Counted from the stretch's first letter, positions 44,665-57,189 are shown. The stretch: 64,000 nucleotides of DNA from Epiperipatus broadwayi (GCA_028023455.1 JAQFVV010000021.1:8086853-8150852); one strand, 5' to 3'. Notes: a model not told the origin generated them from the letters alone. A program made the numbers and translations.

Positions 44665-46040
44665 ATATATATGTTTTAATTGAAAAATCAAATTGATAAT
44701 ATTTTAATAAAAAATAATAATTAAAAATATATGGTTGCTGATCTATTTCTAACACCCAAAAATTGTAAGATAATTATTATTTTATTGCTTCATTAATTTT
44801 TAATTAGCAATTATTAGGTCAATCATATGTTATATGACCAAGCGTGTATATACATGTATATACAACAGACGTGTTTTATACACACGCAGTCTCATACTTA
44901 CTTACCATACGCGTATCAAGCAGGGAATACAATATTTTATAAAATTTGATTTTCTATTTGATAAACTTTGCTCTTATATATATGTATATTTTCATTTTGC
45001 TTAAAAAGAAATAATGGTATTTTTAATTTTGGAATAAATTATTTTAATATTAGATATAAATAAAATGACTATTAGAAATTATTACATTATTTGCCTTTCT
45101 TTTTTTTTTCAATAAAAATGCTATTTTGGGAAAGTAAGTAAATTGTTTAAAAATTAATTCTATTGTTCAAAAAATATTGTAGAGAACTTGAAAAATTATA
45201 AATGCGTTACTGTTTTTGCTTGAAGAAATTTATATAAATATATAACCGTAATAGTGGAAGAACGCACACACACACGCCTTCCATACAATGTGATTCGAAT
45301 TTGTGCTGAGTAAACTTGATAATTTTTTTCATAAGGATTAAGAATTTTATTAGAAAGTCAGTACTATATATTGCTTAGATAATCGTCTAATGCTGATCAA
45401 TTAATGGATGCCAAGATATCAAAATTCACTGTATCTCTATGAGAGGTTGTTAAAGAGTCTTGTTCTGATATGGGCTATTTAAAAATTGTTTTACGCCATA
45501 CATAGAGAATAAATTTTACTAAATAAATGATAGTTAGATCTTTTAAAATTTGTGAAGAATATAATTGAAGTTAGAATTTAAATTACACAATTCAATAATG
45601 TATTCAAAATGTCTATTAAAGTATTATGATACGATCTAGATCATCTTATCAAAATATCTCAGAAACTTCATTGTTCTAACATAATAAATCACATAGACAC
45701 ACAGCACCCATGACATTTACACTTCTGTACTAATAAACTAACATTTTATAATAAAATGAGAAATACATTACATCATATTATACAAAAACATTATATTAAA
45801 TGCCAAATATGTATTCCATAAAGTCAATAATATGATACATATCTACAAACAATAAAGATTATACAAAGTACATAATCATCATAAAAAAGCCTTTTTCAGC
45901 AAATTATGCTTTTTGCCCTTTTCAATATTCTCCTGAATACCATGATTTAAAGTACATACAGCGGCATCTATATTAATACATGAAAAAAGACAGATAAACA
46001 AATGGATATCCAATATGATCTCTTATGTAATATTTATGCA
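44665..46040. other. AT-rich intergenic DNA
   Basis: No gene recognised. Confidence 0.4.
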
Positions 46041-46044
46041 ATCA

Positions 46045-46127
46045 TAATAATAATTTACTAAGGCTGTAACCTTAGAAATAAGCGTCTGAAAAATACGAAG
46101 GTACAGCCTTAGTAAATTATTACTTAA
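46045..46127. mobile_element. Family F foldback MITE, copy 2
   Basis: AATAATTTACTAAGGCTGTA and CCTTAG are inverted as AAGGTACAGCCTTAGTAAATTATT. The spacer holds AAATAAGCGTC. It is the shortest and cleanest copy. Confidence 0.75.
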
Positions 46128-46129
46128 TA

Positions 46130-46445
46130 TAATAATGGGCGTTTAATAAAAAAAAAAAATTTATAATTGCAATCATAATACAAAATTAACCTATTATACA
46201 AATTGAGTGGATATATAGCCACATATATTAATTAACTATCCATTCTTTATCCATTAATTACTTATTACTACTACTACTAGTATTATTATTATTGTGCAAC
46301 ATAAAAAGGTATTAGTTCTGTTTCTGATTCTTTTTCTGTATAGTAATCCATATATTAAAGTGAAAAAATACATTTGAATTCTGTTCTAAGGATTTCCTCA
46401 AAGAGTTCATCAAGTGATAACCATTTCCTATTCTTACACAAGCTA
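46130..46445. other. AT-rich spacer with short (TAC)/(ATT) repeats
   Basis: CTACTACTACTAGTATTATTATTATT near 46265. No gene. Confidence 0.5.
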
Positions 46446-46449
46446 TTAA

Positions 46450-46898
46450 GACAGTAGCAAACTCTCCATACAGTGGTGCTATCTAGTGCAAGCCTTAATA
46501 ATTAATGGATACAAAATGTTTGTGAATAATATCCATATCTAGTGTCTACTCATTCAAAACCTACAGACTAGTTTCTAACTTGTGACTTTCATCATTGAGG
46601 AACCTTGGATCTGAGAGCACTGCATCTAGATCTTAGGATCGAATGCAACACTCTAGTAGCCACTTTTTATCTATTTAGTTAGCTATAAAATTGATAGGTC
46701 ACATTAGATTATACGATTTAGGTGCATTGCTCTCTGATCTGAGGCTCCTTACTCATGAAATCCACAAGTTAAAGAATAGTCTGGAGGTATTGGATGAATA
46801 AGCATTAGATAGGGATTTTATGCACAAAGCTTATTGCATCCATTAATTACTAAGGCTTGTATTGAGTGCACTACTATATATAAAGTTTGTTACTGTTT
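46450..46898. mobile_element. Family B foldback, full-length form
   Basis: Minus arm from 46455 (CAAACTCTCCATACAGTGG, AGACTAGTTTCTAACTTGTG, TTGGATCTGAGAGCAC) and plus arm to about 46893 (TCTCTGATCTGAGGCTCC, CCACAAGTTAAAG, ATTGGATGAATAAGC, ACTATATATAAAGTTTG). Both arms keep the hammerhead-like block, but the core is damaged: ATGATGA on the minus arm, CTCATGA with no GAAA on the plus arm. Confidence 0.8.
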
Positions 46899-46899
46899 T

Positions 46900-48760
46900 G
46901 TCAAAGACTTATAAATTATGCTTTAAGTCTAATATCATGTGAAAATTTTGACTGCATTCTTTTCTATTTTCCAAAATTTATATCAACACTGTTTTATTGA
47001 GCATGTGAAATACCCTCAATTCAAAGCACAAGATAGTCTATGAAAAAATAAAAATGGACCATCTTATCCTTTTTACCTATATTCATTTATATAAGCCAAT
47101 CTTAGCACTTTGGAATTGATCACTTTTTTTTTAAAGTTATATTTTAACTATTAATTTGAATTTATTTTCTTCACATATTTTTTTAACAATAAATATTTTT
47201 CAAAAAAATTTAAAAAAATAAAATCCAATTACCATAACATATTTCAATTGAAAGAGCAATATCATTTCATTCAAACATTGTTATATCTTTAAATGCTTTT
47301 GGAATTTAAAAAAGTAATGGATAATATATATATATATTTAATTTTTAAATAATGTTAAAGTTATATGATAGGTCATTATTAAAATTCAGTTTGTGAATTA
47401 TATACATATTCAAAATTTGAGAATTTATCATTTGAAAAAAAAAACTGATGTCTATAATTTAGTTACAACAGTTACTTTAAATTTTGTAATATAATAGCTA
47501 TACACAGTAAATGTATACTGCTCTTTAGAACAGTATTATTTTATGATATAATTATGGTTTAATTTATTTTCACAGCTGTTAACAAACTTTTTAACAACTA
47601 CAATAAGAAACCACCTTTCTTTTTCTTTAAAATATATATGTCTTATAAACTATAACATTCTTTTCATTGAATCCAATCAATTATATACTCTTCTTCTTTT
47701 GTTTTTAAAAACTTTATTTCTTAACACCCAATGTTTCAACCACTTTTTTCTGTAGTCATTTTTAAGGATTTATTTTTTCTCTCCAAACTTTTTCACTTAT
47801 ATACACATTTCTTTATATGTATATAAAATACCCTAAATGGGCATTTAAAAGAAATAAAACAAATAATTGTAACTACACCATCATTATTATCACTATCATT
47901 ATTTTTAGCTTCGGATATTTGTAATGCATATAAAATGTATTAGAAGTCTTTCCTCTAACTATGCATTTGTCAGTAATTTTGAGAATATTTAAAAAAAAAA
48001 AAATCCAAATATTTAATTTTCTTTTTCATGATTAAATTTTTTATATAAAATGAATACCTTGACCAATAAAATATTTAACACTTTGAAGAAAATTGTGAAT
48101 GATCAACATAGGCATTTCTAGTGTTAGAATATGTGAATGAAACCTCTATGTGGCAATACCATACCTAAAAACAATATCACAAAGTTTTCATAGACTCCAA
48201 TTAAATGCATTCTTTTAGAAAAATTACAATTAGTTATTATAGTAAAATAAATTTGATTTTTATTATTCTAAGAATTACTTACAAAAAGTATATTTACATA
48301 AAAAATAGAAAGAAAAAAAAATGATTTCAAAAAAAGGAAGTACATTGTGATAAACTCCAAAAAAAGAGGTGTAAAACTTAGATTAGATAAAGTAAATTCA
48401 ATATAATTTAGTTTTTGTAAACTAAAGATATATTTAGGAAGATATTGAGATGGACACCTGCTCAATTTTAAAAATAATATGAAATTAATGCATTTGAAAA
48501 CTGATAGCTGTAAATTTTACGGTAAGTAGCTATCAAAGATTAAAGTGAACATAATATGAAAAATGAAATTTGATACATTTTTTTAAAAAAATAAACTATT
48601 TCTATAAAATACTAAATAAAAGCAATAATTAATTGATTAAAATATATTATTCAGGAGTATTTAAAAAGTTTTAGCACCAGAAATAATAGAGCATACTTGA
48701 ATCTTAAATTTTAGAGACTTCCATTCAATAATTGTACTAAACCACATATGACAAGTTTAG
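46900..48760. other. AT-rich intergenic DNA
   Basis: No gene. The 65-codon minus-strand frame at 48268-48465 is AT-driven. Confidence 0.4.
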
Positions 48761-48764
48761 TTGT

Positions 48765-49300
48765 GTTTATATATTAGACTATTTCCATCATCTAATATTA
48801 AGTTTTGATTGTCTTTAGAAAAAAATAACTTTATTTACATTTTATAATTATGTTCAACTATTAGTAATAGCTCACAGATTAGTATATGCACAACATTTTT
48901 AGAGATATTCTTCTCTTTTTTTCAAATGTTTCTGGCCTGACCAATGACTGTACCAGCATAGGAATGAAACCTGGATGACTTAGTTAATTAGAGCATTACC
49001 TTACAATTCACTATTAAAAAATCTAAGATCCAAATTCGATTTCTGTGTTAGTATTATCACTCATTAGGCCAGCAACACCTGAAAAAGAAAAGAGAATAAC
49101 GCCACTTGAAAGATTGTGCATATACTAATCTGTGTGCTATTACTATCTGTTAAATGTAAACTGGAAAATTTTAATAAAGTTAAATTTTTCTAAAGACATT
49201 CAACATTTAATATTAGATGATGGAAATAGTCCAATATGTAAATACAATTAAAACACCATCATCACAAACCTTCAGGAAAATACCTGACACTAATTAGTTT
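48765..49300. mobile_element. Family D palindrome without PLE coding sequence
   Basis: Left arm ATTAGACTATTTCCATCATC through GATTAGTATATGCACAAC and ATTCTTCTCTTTTTTTCA is inverted at about 49070-49250. The centre (48990-49070) keeps a single tRNA-like stretch (GATGACTTAGTTAATTAGAG and CCAAATTCGATTTC). It matches the tails of the palindrome at 41740-42975 with the GIY-YIG part missing. Confidence 0.75.
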
Positions 49301-50040
49301 CTAGATAGTTGTAATTAATTAAAATAATTATCTTTTTTTAAAAAAAATAATATTTGTAAGCATAGAATTAGAAAATATCTTAAAAATATTTTTATTTACA
49401 AACTGATAAATTGCATGTGTTTATCATAAAATATAACATTTATATTCAATTTTAAAAATGCTAATATAATTTTTGCTTTTAACATTAACATATAACTATA
49501 ATTATATAATATGTGTGTGTGCTAAAAGTAAAATAACTCAATGGCTTTATGGTTCAAAAGTTTTTAAGAAGTTTGAGCAATGAAAATTTTAGCATTGGAT
49601 TTGATTTAAGGACCTTACACTTTAGAATCTAGAAGTATACCACCGCACCAAACTATGCAAAGCTATGTGTGTTAAATTTGGTTGAGAGGGATAAAATAAT
49701 TTCATGATCTCTATCTATAATTGAGAAAACTTTAACATTATTTATTTACTTTATTATTCTTCTTTAAATAAAAAGAAAAAAATATCATTATGAAATTTGA
49801 AAAAATACATTATATAAAGATATTTATTAATGTGGACGTTAATGTAAAATGAAATAAATGAAACAATACTTTATTTAGAAAATGTAAGTGCATTTTATAT
49901 AGATATTTGAAAACTGATTAAAGTTAATATTTCTTATGTAATCATAATTATCAGTATAGTAATTCATTTTTATCATTGATTATTAATTTATTCATGAACT
50001 TTTCTCTTATCGCAGACCTCTCTGGCTGCTACAATTCTTA
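49301..50040. other. AT-rich intergenic DNA
   Basis: No gene recognised. Confidence 0.4.
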
Positions 50041-50049
50041 GTAAACCTT

Positions 50050-50198
<149 letters not shown>

Positions 50199-50199
50199 T

Positions 50200-50865
50200 T
50201 ATTATTTATTTTTCAAATCAAAGAGTATGTCAATTTTTTAAATCATATAAATAATAAAGAATAATACATATAAAAAAACTGTATATATATTATCTTCAAT
50301 GTATGTATAAAAGATTCTGTGAAAATGTTGATTCTCACAATGAGCTCTTCCATAGAGATATATAAACTCAATTTTACTTATTTTTTGAACGTCAGTTTTC
50401 AGAAAGTGTATATTTAGCAATTCCAAGACTATTTCAAACACATAACGACAACATTAAAACTTCGTTTAAATTATTTTCAAAAGAAGTATTATCTAAAATT
50501 AGAGCTGTGACATTTATTCTATATACATTTTGGTGCACAAGGAGCATTTTTTTAATGTAATAGTGATTTCAGATATCAACAAAACACTTTCTGGATTAAA
50601 TTAGAAGCACTCAAAACAAGGAATAAAAAAAATTTCACCCACAATATTTGCCCCGACACCTAGTCCTTAAAGTAGCAGTATCCAAGATATTAGAATGCTA
50701 TCTTTATTAATATGAATCGCTACCAAAAGAGCACATTGTTTTCTTTAATTTTGTAAATATGTAGTATATATGATTAAGTAATTCTATATACTATTAATTT
50801 TAAGACTATTGCAGATTTTATTGCTTTCCTAAGTTTGATTTTATAATAAAATAATGATAAAACCA
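50200..50865. other. AT-rich intergenic DNA
   Basis: The 67-codon minus-strand frame at 50238-50441 has no domain. Confidence 0.4.
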
Positions 50866-50867
50866 TC

Positions 50868-51270
50868 AAAACATCACATGATCCCCATTTCATGTGCTTA
50901 CACATGCTGCTAATAAGAGTAATGTGATGTGATGTGATGCACTGTGACTTCTTGTATTGAGTAAGAAATCTCTCAGCAACTATGCCCGGAGACCCTCCTT
51001 TTCCATTCTCCACCTTAAGTTTTCCCATAATCTGCTCCATCCCATTCCCACAACATAATCTTTGTCAACTCCATGGCCTTCATATCTAAATCCCCCTTAT
51101 CTTTTCCCAAACCCAGATAAAAAACAATAACTCACTTTCTGTATAATCACTTTGTTCATATTTATTGTTCCATAACTTCATTATGTGTACCCTTTCTGCT
51201 TCCAAGTATTTACATTGAAGTAACAGATGCCTAATATTTTCTATGCCTTCCTTACACAACTTGCAGTACC
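50868..51270 (-). pseudogene. LINE 3' end with zinc-knuckle, family-B-like tail
   Basis: The minus-strand frame reads MEIWYCKLCKEGIENIRHLL then LQCKYLEAERVHIMKLWN, a Cys-x2-Cys-x7-His-x4-Cys zinc-knuckle typical of LINE C termini (about 51180-51270). It then reads FFIWVWEKIRGI and, across a break, WSRLWENL-like codons. The 3' non-coding end has repeated CATCACATCACATCAC and finishes ATGGGGATCATGTGATGTT (about 50870-50890), close to the end of family B repeats. No RT or endonuclease remains. Confidence 0.65.
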
Positions 51271-51380
51271 AAATTTCCATACAGTACTGCCACCAAGTGT
51301 AAGCCTTTGTAATTCTTTCCTTCATCCATTGATTATAAAGGCTTGCATTTTGTTGCACTATTGTATGGAGAGTTTGATGC
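51265..51380. mobile_element. Family B short foldback
   Basis: AAATTTCCATACAGTACTGCC and GTGTAAGCCTTTGTAATTC are inverted as TATAAAGGCTTGCATTTTG and GCACTATTGTATGGAGAGTTT. It abuts the LINE fragment on its left. The 90-codon minus frame at 51086-51358 runs across both and so mixes two elements. Confidence 0.7.
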
Positions 51381-51680
51381 TTTTAATAAAAAATGATGTA
51401 ACATTGAAACATTTAAAACAATAAAATATTTAAAATATAAGTTTTCTTTAAAAAAAATATTTTTCATAATAAATATAACACTTTTTAAAATTATCATTGT
51501 TATATTAATAACCCCTGCAGGTTTAGAATTTTTTATTTGCACCTAGCCCCACAATTAAAAGGCTTTATAACTTGTATGAAATATAAATTTTTAGCTCATT
51601 TTGAGTTTCTATATATAAAGAATGTTTATTGAATAATGTGGATTTACATCTTTATCTGTTATTGAAATACAAGCATAATG
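51381..51680. other. AT-rich spacer
   Basis: No gene recognised. Confidence 0.4.
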
Positions 51681-51684
51681 TATA

Positions 51685-52065
51685 TACTTAACCTAGATGT
51701 AATTAAAGGGGATTTGAACCCAGACTTTCAAGCTTCCTTCAGTCATTTACTCTATCCAATATAACCAATACATCTGATCATATACATGTGAAAAAGACAA
51801 ATGATCTCCAATACATGTATTTCATGCTGAAACAGCACTCATCAGTTGGTCTGAATAAACATTTTACACTGATTATATATATGTGTGGAACATGAACCAA
51901 CTGATGAGTGCTAGTTCAGAATAAAATGCATACATTGGAGATCATATATCTTTTTCACATGTATGTGGTCATATGTATCAGTTATATTGGATAGAATGAA
52001 TGACTGCATACAGTTTGAAAGTCTGGGTTCAAATCCTCTTTAATTACATATTTATCTGAATACAG
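51685..52065. mobile_element. Family A foldback
   Basis: Minus arm 51690-51870 and plus arm 51885-52060: CTAGATGTAATTAAAGGGG / CCTCTTTAATTACAT at the outer ends, AACCCAGACTTTC / GAAAGTCTGGGTT inside, then ATACATGTGAAAAAG / CTTTTTCACATGTATG. The ribozyme-like block sits near the centre of each arm. The plus copy (CTGATGA at 51901) has lost GAAA and stem II; the minus copy is intact in its core. Confidence 0.8.
51805..51852 (-). ncRNA. Hammerhead-like motif, family A, intact core
   Basis: Minus-strand order: AGACCAA, CTGATGA (51845-51839), GTGCT-GTTTC-AGCAT (five pairs, one G-U), GAAA (51823-51820), TACATGTA, TTGGAGATC. TTGG pairs with CCAA. Cleavage is predicted after GTA, between 51812 and 51811. 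Helix III would be one A-U pair with a six-base loop, as short as in some PLE and retrozyme hammerheads, or could form between two molecules through the self-complementary TACATGTA. Confidence 0.65.
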
Positions 52066-52254
52066 ATTTATATGGCAGTGTACTTGAAAAATTAAAATAT
52101 TTCGTTTGATAAAACCCAAATTCTTTGTCAGAGTTGAATCGTTAAATTGTATAGCTAAAAAAATATTTTTAAAATGTACCCAGACTTATGAATGGTTCTT
52201 CAAATTATATTAATATCACCAGTTTGTTACCTTAACATCAGCTAAAAAGAAGCT

Positions 52255-52328
52255 TGTGACCTGGGCTAACTAGTAAGTGCTGGTTCAGCATGAAATGCAT
52301 CTCAGGTGGGCATTTGTTTCTTATTGTA
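52255..52328 (+). repeat. Family A fragment with degenerate ribozyme-like block
   Basis: GGCTAACTAGTAAGTGCTGG then TTCAGCATGAAATGCATCTC and AGGTGGGCATTTG. Stem II and GAAA remain; CTGATGA is broken. Confidence 0.5.
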
Positions 52329-52648
52329 TCTTTATTTATTTTATTTATATAAAGAATAAAAAAGAAAGAGGAAGTATGGAGATTATTAAACTAAAATTAA
52401 TTAAAAAGTATTTACGATCAGCTGTAACTTTATTTCATTAGCTATTTTTTCAGTAGAAAAATAAAATTTGTAAATTCTATGAATTATAATAACATAATTA
52501 AAAACTTTGCAGCGACTTAAGTAAGAAAAAATTTGTTAAGCTTTCTTGCTCTTCTTCCTTCCAAGTATTATTATACATTTTTACTATAAAGTAAATTTCT
52601 TTTAAATATATATAGATGTTTTTATGTTTTGTTTTTAGTATCACAAAA

Positions 52649-53120
52649 GATCACACAATCACCATTCTTTAGGCTTACACAATCTGTTTTCACAGAGGCA
52701 AAACTCTCCATACAGTAGCACCACTCAGTGCAAACCAGAATAATCAATGGATTTAGGAAGGTTTGTGTATTAAATCCCTATCTAGTACCTACTCATCCAA
52801 TATCCCCAGACTAGTTTCTAGCTAATCAATTTCATCAGTGAATAGCTTTAGATCTGAGAGCATTCAAAGCTTTATAGTTAGCTAAAAAAGTAAAAAGTGG
52901 TTGCTGGAGGATTGCATTAGGTCCTAAGATCTAGGTGCATTGCTCTCAGATCCAACGCTCCTCACTGATAAAAGCCACAAGATAGAAACAAGTCTGGGAA
53001 TATTGGATGAGTAGGCACTAGATAGGGATTTTAGGATTTTGTGTAGAAATCTTCCTAAAATCCATTGACTACTCTGTTTTGCACTGAGTGGCATTACTGT
53101 ATGGAGAGTTTTGCCTCTGT
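52649..53120. mobile_element. Family B foldback with 11-bp flanking repeats
   Basis: GTATCACAAAA flanks it (52638-52648 and 53121-53131). Minus arm from 52686 (GGCAAAACTCTCCATACAG) and plus arm to 53116 (CTGTATGGAGAGTTTTGCC) enclose two hammerhead-like blocks. The left flank inside the duplication (ATCACACAATCACCATTC) is the family B tail. The 101-codon minus frame is incidental. Confidence 0.75.
52807..52848 (-). ncRNA. Hammerhead-like motif, family B minus arm, poor stems
   Basis: Minus strand: TTCA, CTGATGA (52838-52832), AATTGATTAGCTA, GAAA (52818-52815), CTAGTC, TGGGG. The core and GTC site are intact, but stem II hardly pairs. The plus-arm counterpart at 52966-52972 reads CTGATAA, one core base changed. 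Confidence 0.4.
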
Positions 53121-53131
53121 GTATCACAAAA

Positions 53132-54745
53132 TGTATGAACATGGCATTGTATAATTTCACATGGACCTTGGTTATACTAATACATATGATTTTTTTCTTG
53201 AGATGGGTTATATTTAAGAAAATTGTCACAGGTTTTATTTAGTTTGTTTATTAGGCTTATATATTTTTTTCTAAAGCAATAAATTTTTCTCAAAAGCCCG
53301 ATGTATATTATTTTAATGCTAGATAAGTTGTGTGAAGCTTAACACAGTAGTCAAATAATAATTTGTAATGACAATAACTATGAGAATTTACATATTCAGA
53401 TCATTCAGAATTTATCAGTACAATCAATCACAACATTTTGGTGCATTTTTGTAAGGGTAGTCCTAGATTTGATCTGATGAAAGAATTCTCATATAAAAAA
53501 AATTGCTGTGTCTTTTCCATGTATCATATTCGATATAAAACTAATTCAACTTAGTTACCCAAAGTACATTTTACAATATACTTATAAAATAAAATAAAAA
53601 TATTTAAATAACTTTATTTATTGAGAGTTCAGAAGATGTTTGCATGTCAAAGGAATCGGTACTGTAATTGATCCTAGGGCTCCACATTATAGAGTTTGAC
53701 AACCTACCATATCATTAAATCTGCATAGGAATAGGATAACTATCTCTTCCCCCTACTAGTTCTGGTTTTATTTTTGTGCAGTTGGTACAAACATTCAAAG
53801 TCCTTTAAATCTTTTTTACAGCGAATAAGCCAACATATAACCCTGCATAATTTAGGGTGGAGGTAGAATGGTAGTATTGAAACCTAAAAGTTCATGGAAT
53901 GCACCTTAACTCTACCATGTTTGATCAGTGATCAATAAAAAAATTTCCAATTGTTAAACTCATTTGATTATGTGTTCAGTATATATAGAACAATATTACC
54001 TTTCATTATGAAGCAAAATAGAATTTAAAAAAGCGTTAATACCTTACCCAAATTAGTTGTGTCGTCATTATTAATTTACTTTTCTAATTATTTAATTGTC
54101 CAATTTTAACTATTATTTTTTGACTATATATGGACTTTAAAGACATATTTTCAAATCCCTTTATTATTATCAATAATAAGTTATAAACTGTTATAAAATA
54201 TTTTCAAAAAAATTCTATATAAGATTATTTTAATACTGAATAGTATTTTGCTTTTATCATAATTAAATTATTGGAATTTATGACAATATTTCTGATTCAT
54301 ATTTGAATGATTTTGTTAAAAAAGTTTTTTTAATCTTTTCAGTTCTTTTTTTTTTTTTTTTTTTAAAAAAAAGGGATTAAGTTAAATTTAATATATACAA
54401 TAGTCCTTTATATTCACAGCATTTGACTCAAATTCATGTCATGAAGAAAAAAATTCATCTATAATAGTAAACACAATGCAGCACACATTTGAACATTTTC
54501 ATATGTAGGTATGTGTGCGTGTATGCACATATGCATATGCAAGTTGAAAGTTCATCATATATCAGACATATGAAGTGTATATATTTATAATGTTCAAGAT
54601 GGAAAATTACGTGTAAAAAATTACTGTTTTTTTTTTTAAGAAATAATTTGTTTCTAAATAAATTGGTGACAAAAAAGCTATTATGGACTACTAGAATAAA
54701 CAGTTTAGCTTAAAGGCTGCCAATAGTAATTGACAGTTGCTTAGC
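53132..54745. other. AT-rich intergenic DNA
   Basis: A GC-richer stretch at 53650-53930 has no open frame that I recognise. Confidence 0.4.
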
Positions 54746-54749
54746 AGCA

Positions 54750-55295
54750 GTAATTCTAACATTTCTCAAATATGAAATTCTGTGTTCAAATTTCCTCCAA
54801 TTACATCTAAAAAATTCAGTGTATACCATAAACTTGTATTCAAATAATACAGATTCAGCCTGAATTGTGCCTATCCCTCTTCTGTGTATTTAAATGGACA
54901 TATTAAGGTCCTATTTGTGAGGTGTGAGAGTGACATAAAGTCAACGTGTGAATGACAGCAATATAGACATCTACAATGGCTTTGAAGCACGCTATCATCA
55001 GATTTTCAATAATATGAATAAGTGATGAGTTGAAGGGTGGAGAAGATTGAAGTCTTTCTATTAAAGTTTGAAGATTTGCTATTTTAATATAAACTGAGCA
55101 CTGATTATATATGTATGTGTAGCAAAATGATCTGGACTAACTGATGAATGCTGATTCAGCACAAAATATGTAAATTGAAGATCATTTATCTTTATCACGT
55201 ATATGTGGATATGTGTATGACTTATATAAGATGGAGGGGATAGCTGGAGAAAGGTTAAAAGTCTCTATTCTAATTCTTTCTAATTACAAATTATT
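54750..55295. repeat. Family A long copy (rearranged)
   Basis: Left part holds TCTGTGTTCAAATTTCC, ATTACATCTAAAAAATTCAG and CTTGTATTCAAATAATA (B-box and tail, plus orientation). Right part holds CATCATCAGATTTTCA (54990), GACTAACTGATGAATGCTG (55135) with AGCAC but AAAA for GAAA, then GATCATTTATC and the tRNA-like region. The order suggests two units in direct orientation joined tail to head. Confidence 0.6.
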
Positions 55296-55299
55296 AAGT

Positions 55300-56235
55300 A
55301 AAAAAAATTCTCACACATTCTTTTGTTTAATCTCTGAAAATATTTAATTTAATATAAAGATAAAGTCGTGTAAAATCCCCAAATATATTCAAATAATATT
55401 TGGACTTCCCTTTCGTGGCCATGTTCAATAACTTTTAAGAGAGCAGACATAAATCAGCTTATATATTTTAATGTAAATTGTTTTTTTAAAGAACTAACAT
55501 TATATTGCTATTTATTCAATACTAAAATATTACTTATCATTATATATACATTGTTTGAACTTATTAAAGTGTTATCATTCATATTTCACAATAAATGGAA
55601 ATAATTTACTTCTACATTATGACACCTAATGAAATAGAAGTAGTACATTTTAAGAAACACGTTATAAATTAATTAACGCACTTGAGAATATATGTATTCA
55701 ACGCACATGTTTCTTAACAATGTGATATTTCTATTTTATTAGGTAACATAGTTTGTGTCTAATTTATTTTCATTTATCGTGAAACATAATTTAATGTAGA
55801 TGACCGTAGACTAACCTGGTAAGTCAATAATTTGAAAATCTAAACAATCACGCAGATACAATAGCTTGACTTTCTATTTATATGACTTAAATATGACATG
55901 ATTTAATTTAACAGTCATTATAAATACACACATATATATGTGCGTGTGTGTGTATATTCAAGACTTACATTAAACAGGTTGTAATTAATACAAAAATAAA
56001 AATCAAACTACATTTTCTGAGTGAAAGTTCAAGTATTATAAACGTATTTCTCACCTGATAATCAGAGGCTGATCTATGAAATATACAAATACAGTAAAAT
56101 AAATTAATCAGAAATCATTTACACTGGGTAATTGTGCACAATTTAATAAAATTTCAGGGGGATTTTACAGCTCATCTACAATTTAAAAGGGTCTTATTAA
56201 TAGAAATTATTAAATTATTTTCAGATATACTAAAT
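55300..56235. other. AT-rich intergenic DNA with short (TG)n
   Basis: TTAGGTAACATAG and its surroundings at 55620-55780 are partly palindromic (TAGAAGTAGTACATTTTAAG / TTTCTTAAC). No gene. Confidence 0.4.
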
Positions 56236-56269
56236 TTATGTTTTGTATATATATCATCATCATCATCAG

Positions 56270-57189
56270 CCATTATCAATCCACTGCAGGATGAAAGTCT
56301 CTCCAAGTTTAATCCATCTTCTCCGATCTTTATCTTCTCTTCTCCACATCACCCCTGCACACTTTCTTATTTCATCCATCCATCTCACATGTGGTCTCTT
56401 TCTGGGTCTTTTACAATCTCTTGGAATTCAGTTTAAGATTTCAATTGTCCATCTATTATCATCTTTTCTAGCAATATGTCCAGCCCAACCCCACTTCAAT
56501 CTTTTAATTTTTTCAATGAGGTCAGTAACACTTGTTTGTTCTCTTACCCATACATTGCGTTTTCAATTTCTTCTTGTTACTCCCAACATGCATCTCTCCA
56601 TACTTTTTTGAGTAGTCTGGAGTCTCTGTATTGCTCTTTTATTAAGTGTCCAAGTCTCAGATCCATAACTAAGAACTGGTAAGACACATTTGTTAAAAAC
56701 CTTTTTTTTTTTCAAACACATAGGCATATTTCCTTTTAGTATCAAGTTATTTCTACCAAAAGCACTCCAACCTAGTTTAATTCTATGATTAATTTCATCC
56801 ATTATGTTTCCATCTGTATTAATAATCTGACCAAGGTATTTGTAATTGTTAACTTCTTCTAATTCATCATAATCAATCTTTATTTTCATATTTTGAGCAA
56901 ATCGATTAAACATTACTTTAGTCTTTTTAATATTTATCTTTAGTCCTACTTTCCTACTTTCATCTGATAACTACTGCAACATTTCCTGCAGCTCAGAAGC
57001 ATTACTTGCAAAAACTACTATATCATCTGCAAAATCTAAATGACTTAAATAATCTCCATTTACTTTCACTTCTTTAGTTTCCCATTTTAATCCACAAAAT
57101 ACTTCTTGCAACACTGCTGTAAAAAATTTTGGAGATATAGAGTCATCTTGTCTTACACCTTTCTCAATGTTGACTTTCCCAGTATCATT
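56270..57189 (-). pseudogene. RTE reverse transcriptase, C-terminal part
   Basis: From KGVRQDDSISPKFF and LDFADDIVVFASN a frame continues to a single TAG near 56972 (in MLQ-LSDE), then VMFNRFAQNMKIKIDYDELE, NNYKYLGQI, INHRIKLGWSAFG, VFNKCVLPVLSYGSETWTLN and SMERCMLGVTRRN, then a stop and VRWMDEIRKCAG and WIKLGETFILQWI in shifted frames. Few lesions separate it from an intact region, so it is younger than the copy at 8-9.8 kb. Confidence 0.85.

Noticed and set aside
56134-56682. Plus-strand frames of 68-122 codons
   Set aside because: Shadows of the minus-strand RTE reverse transcriptase.
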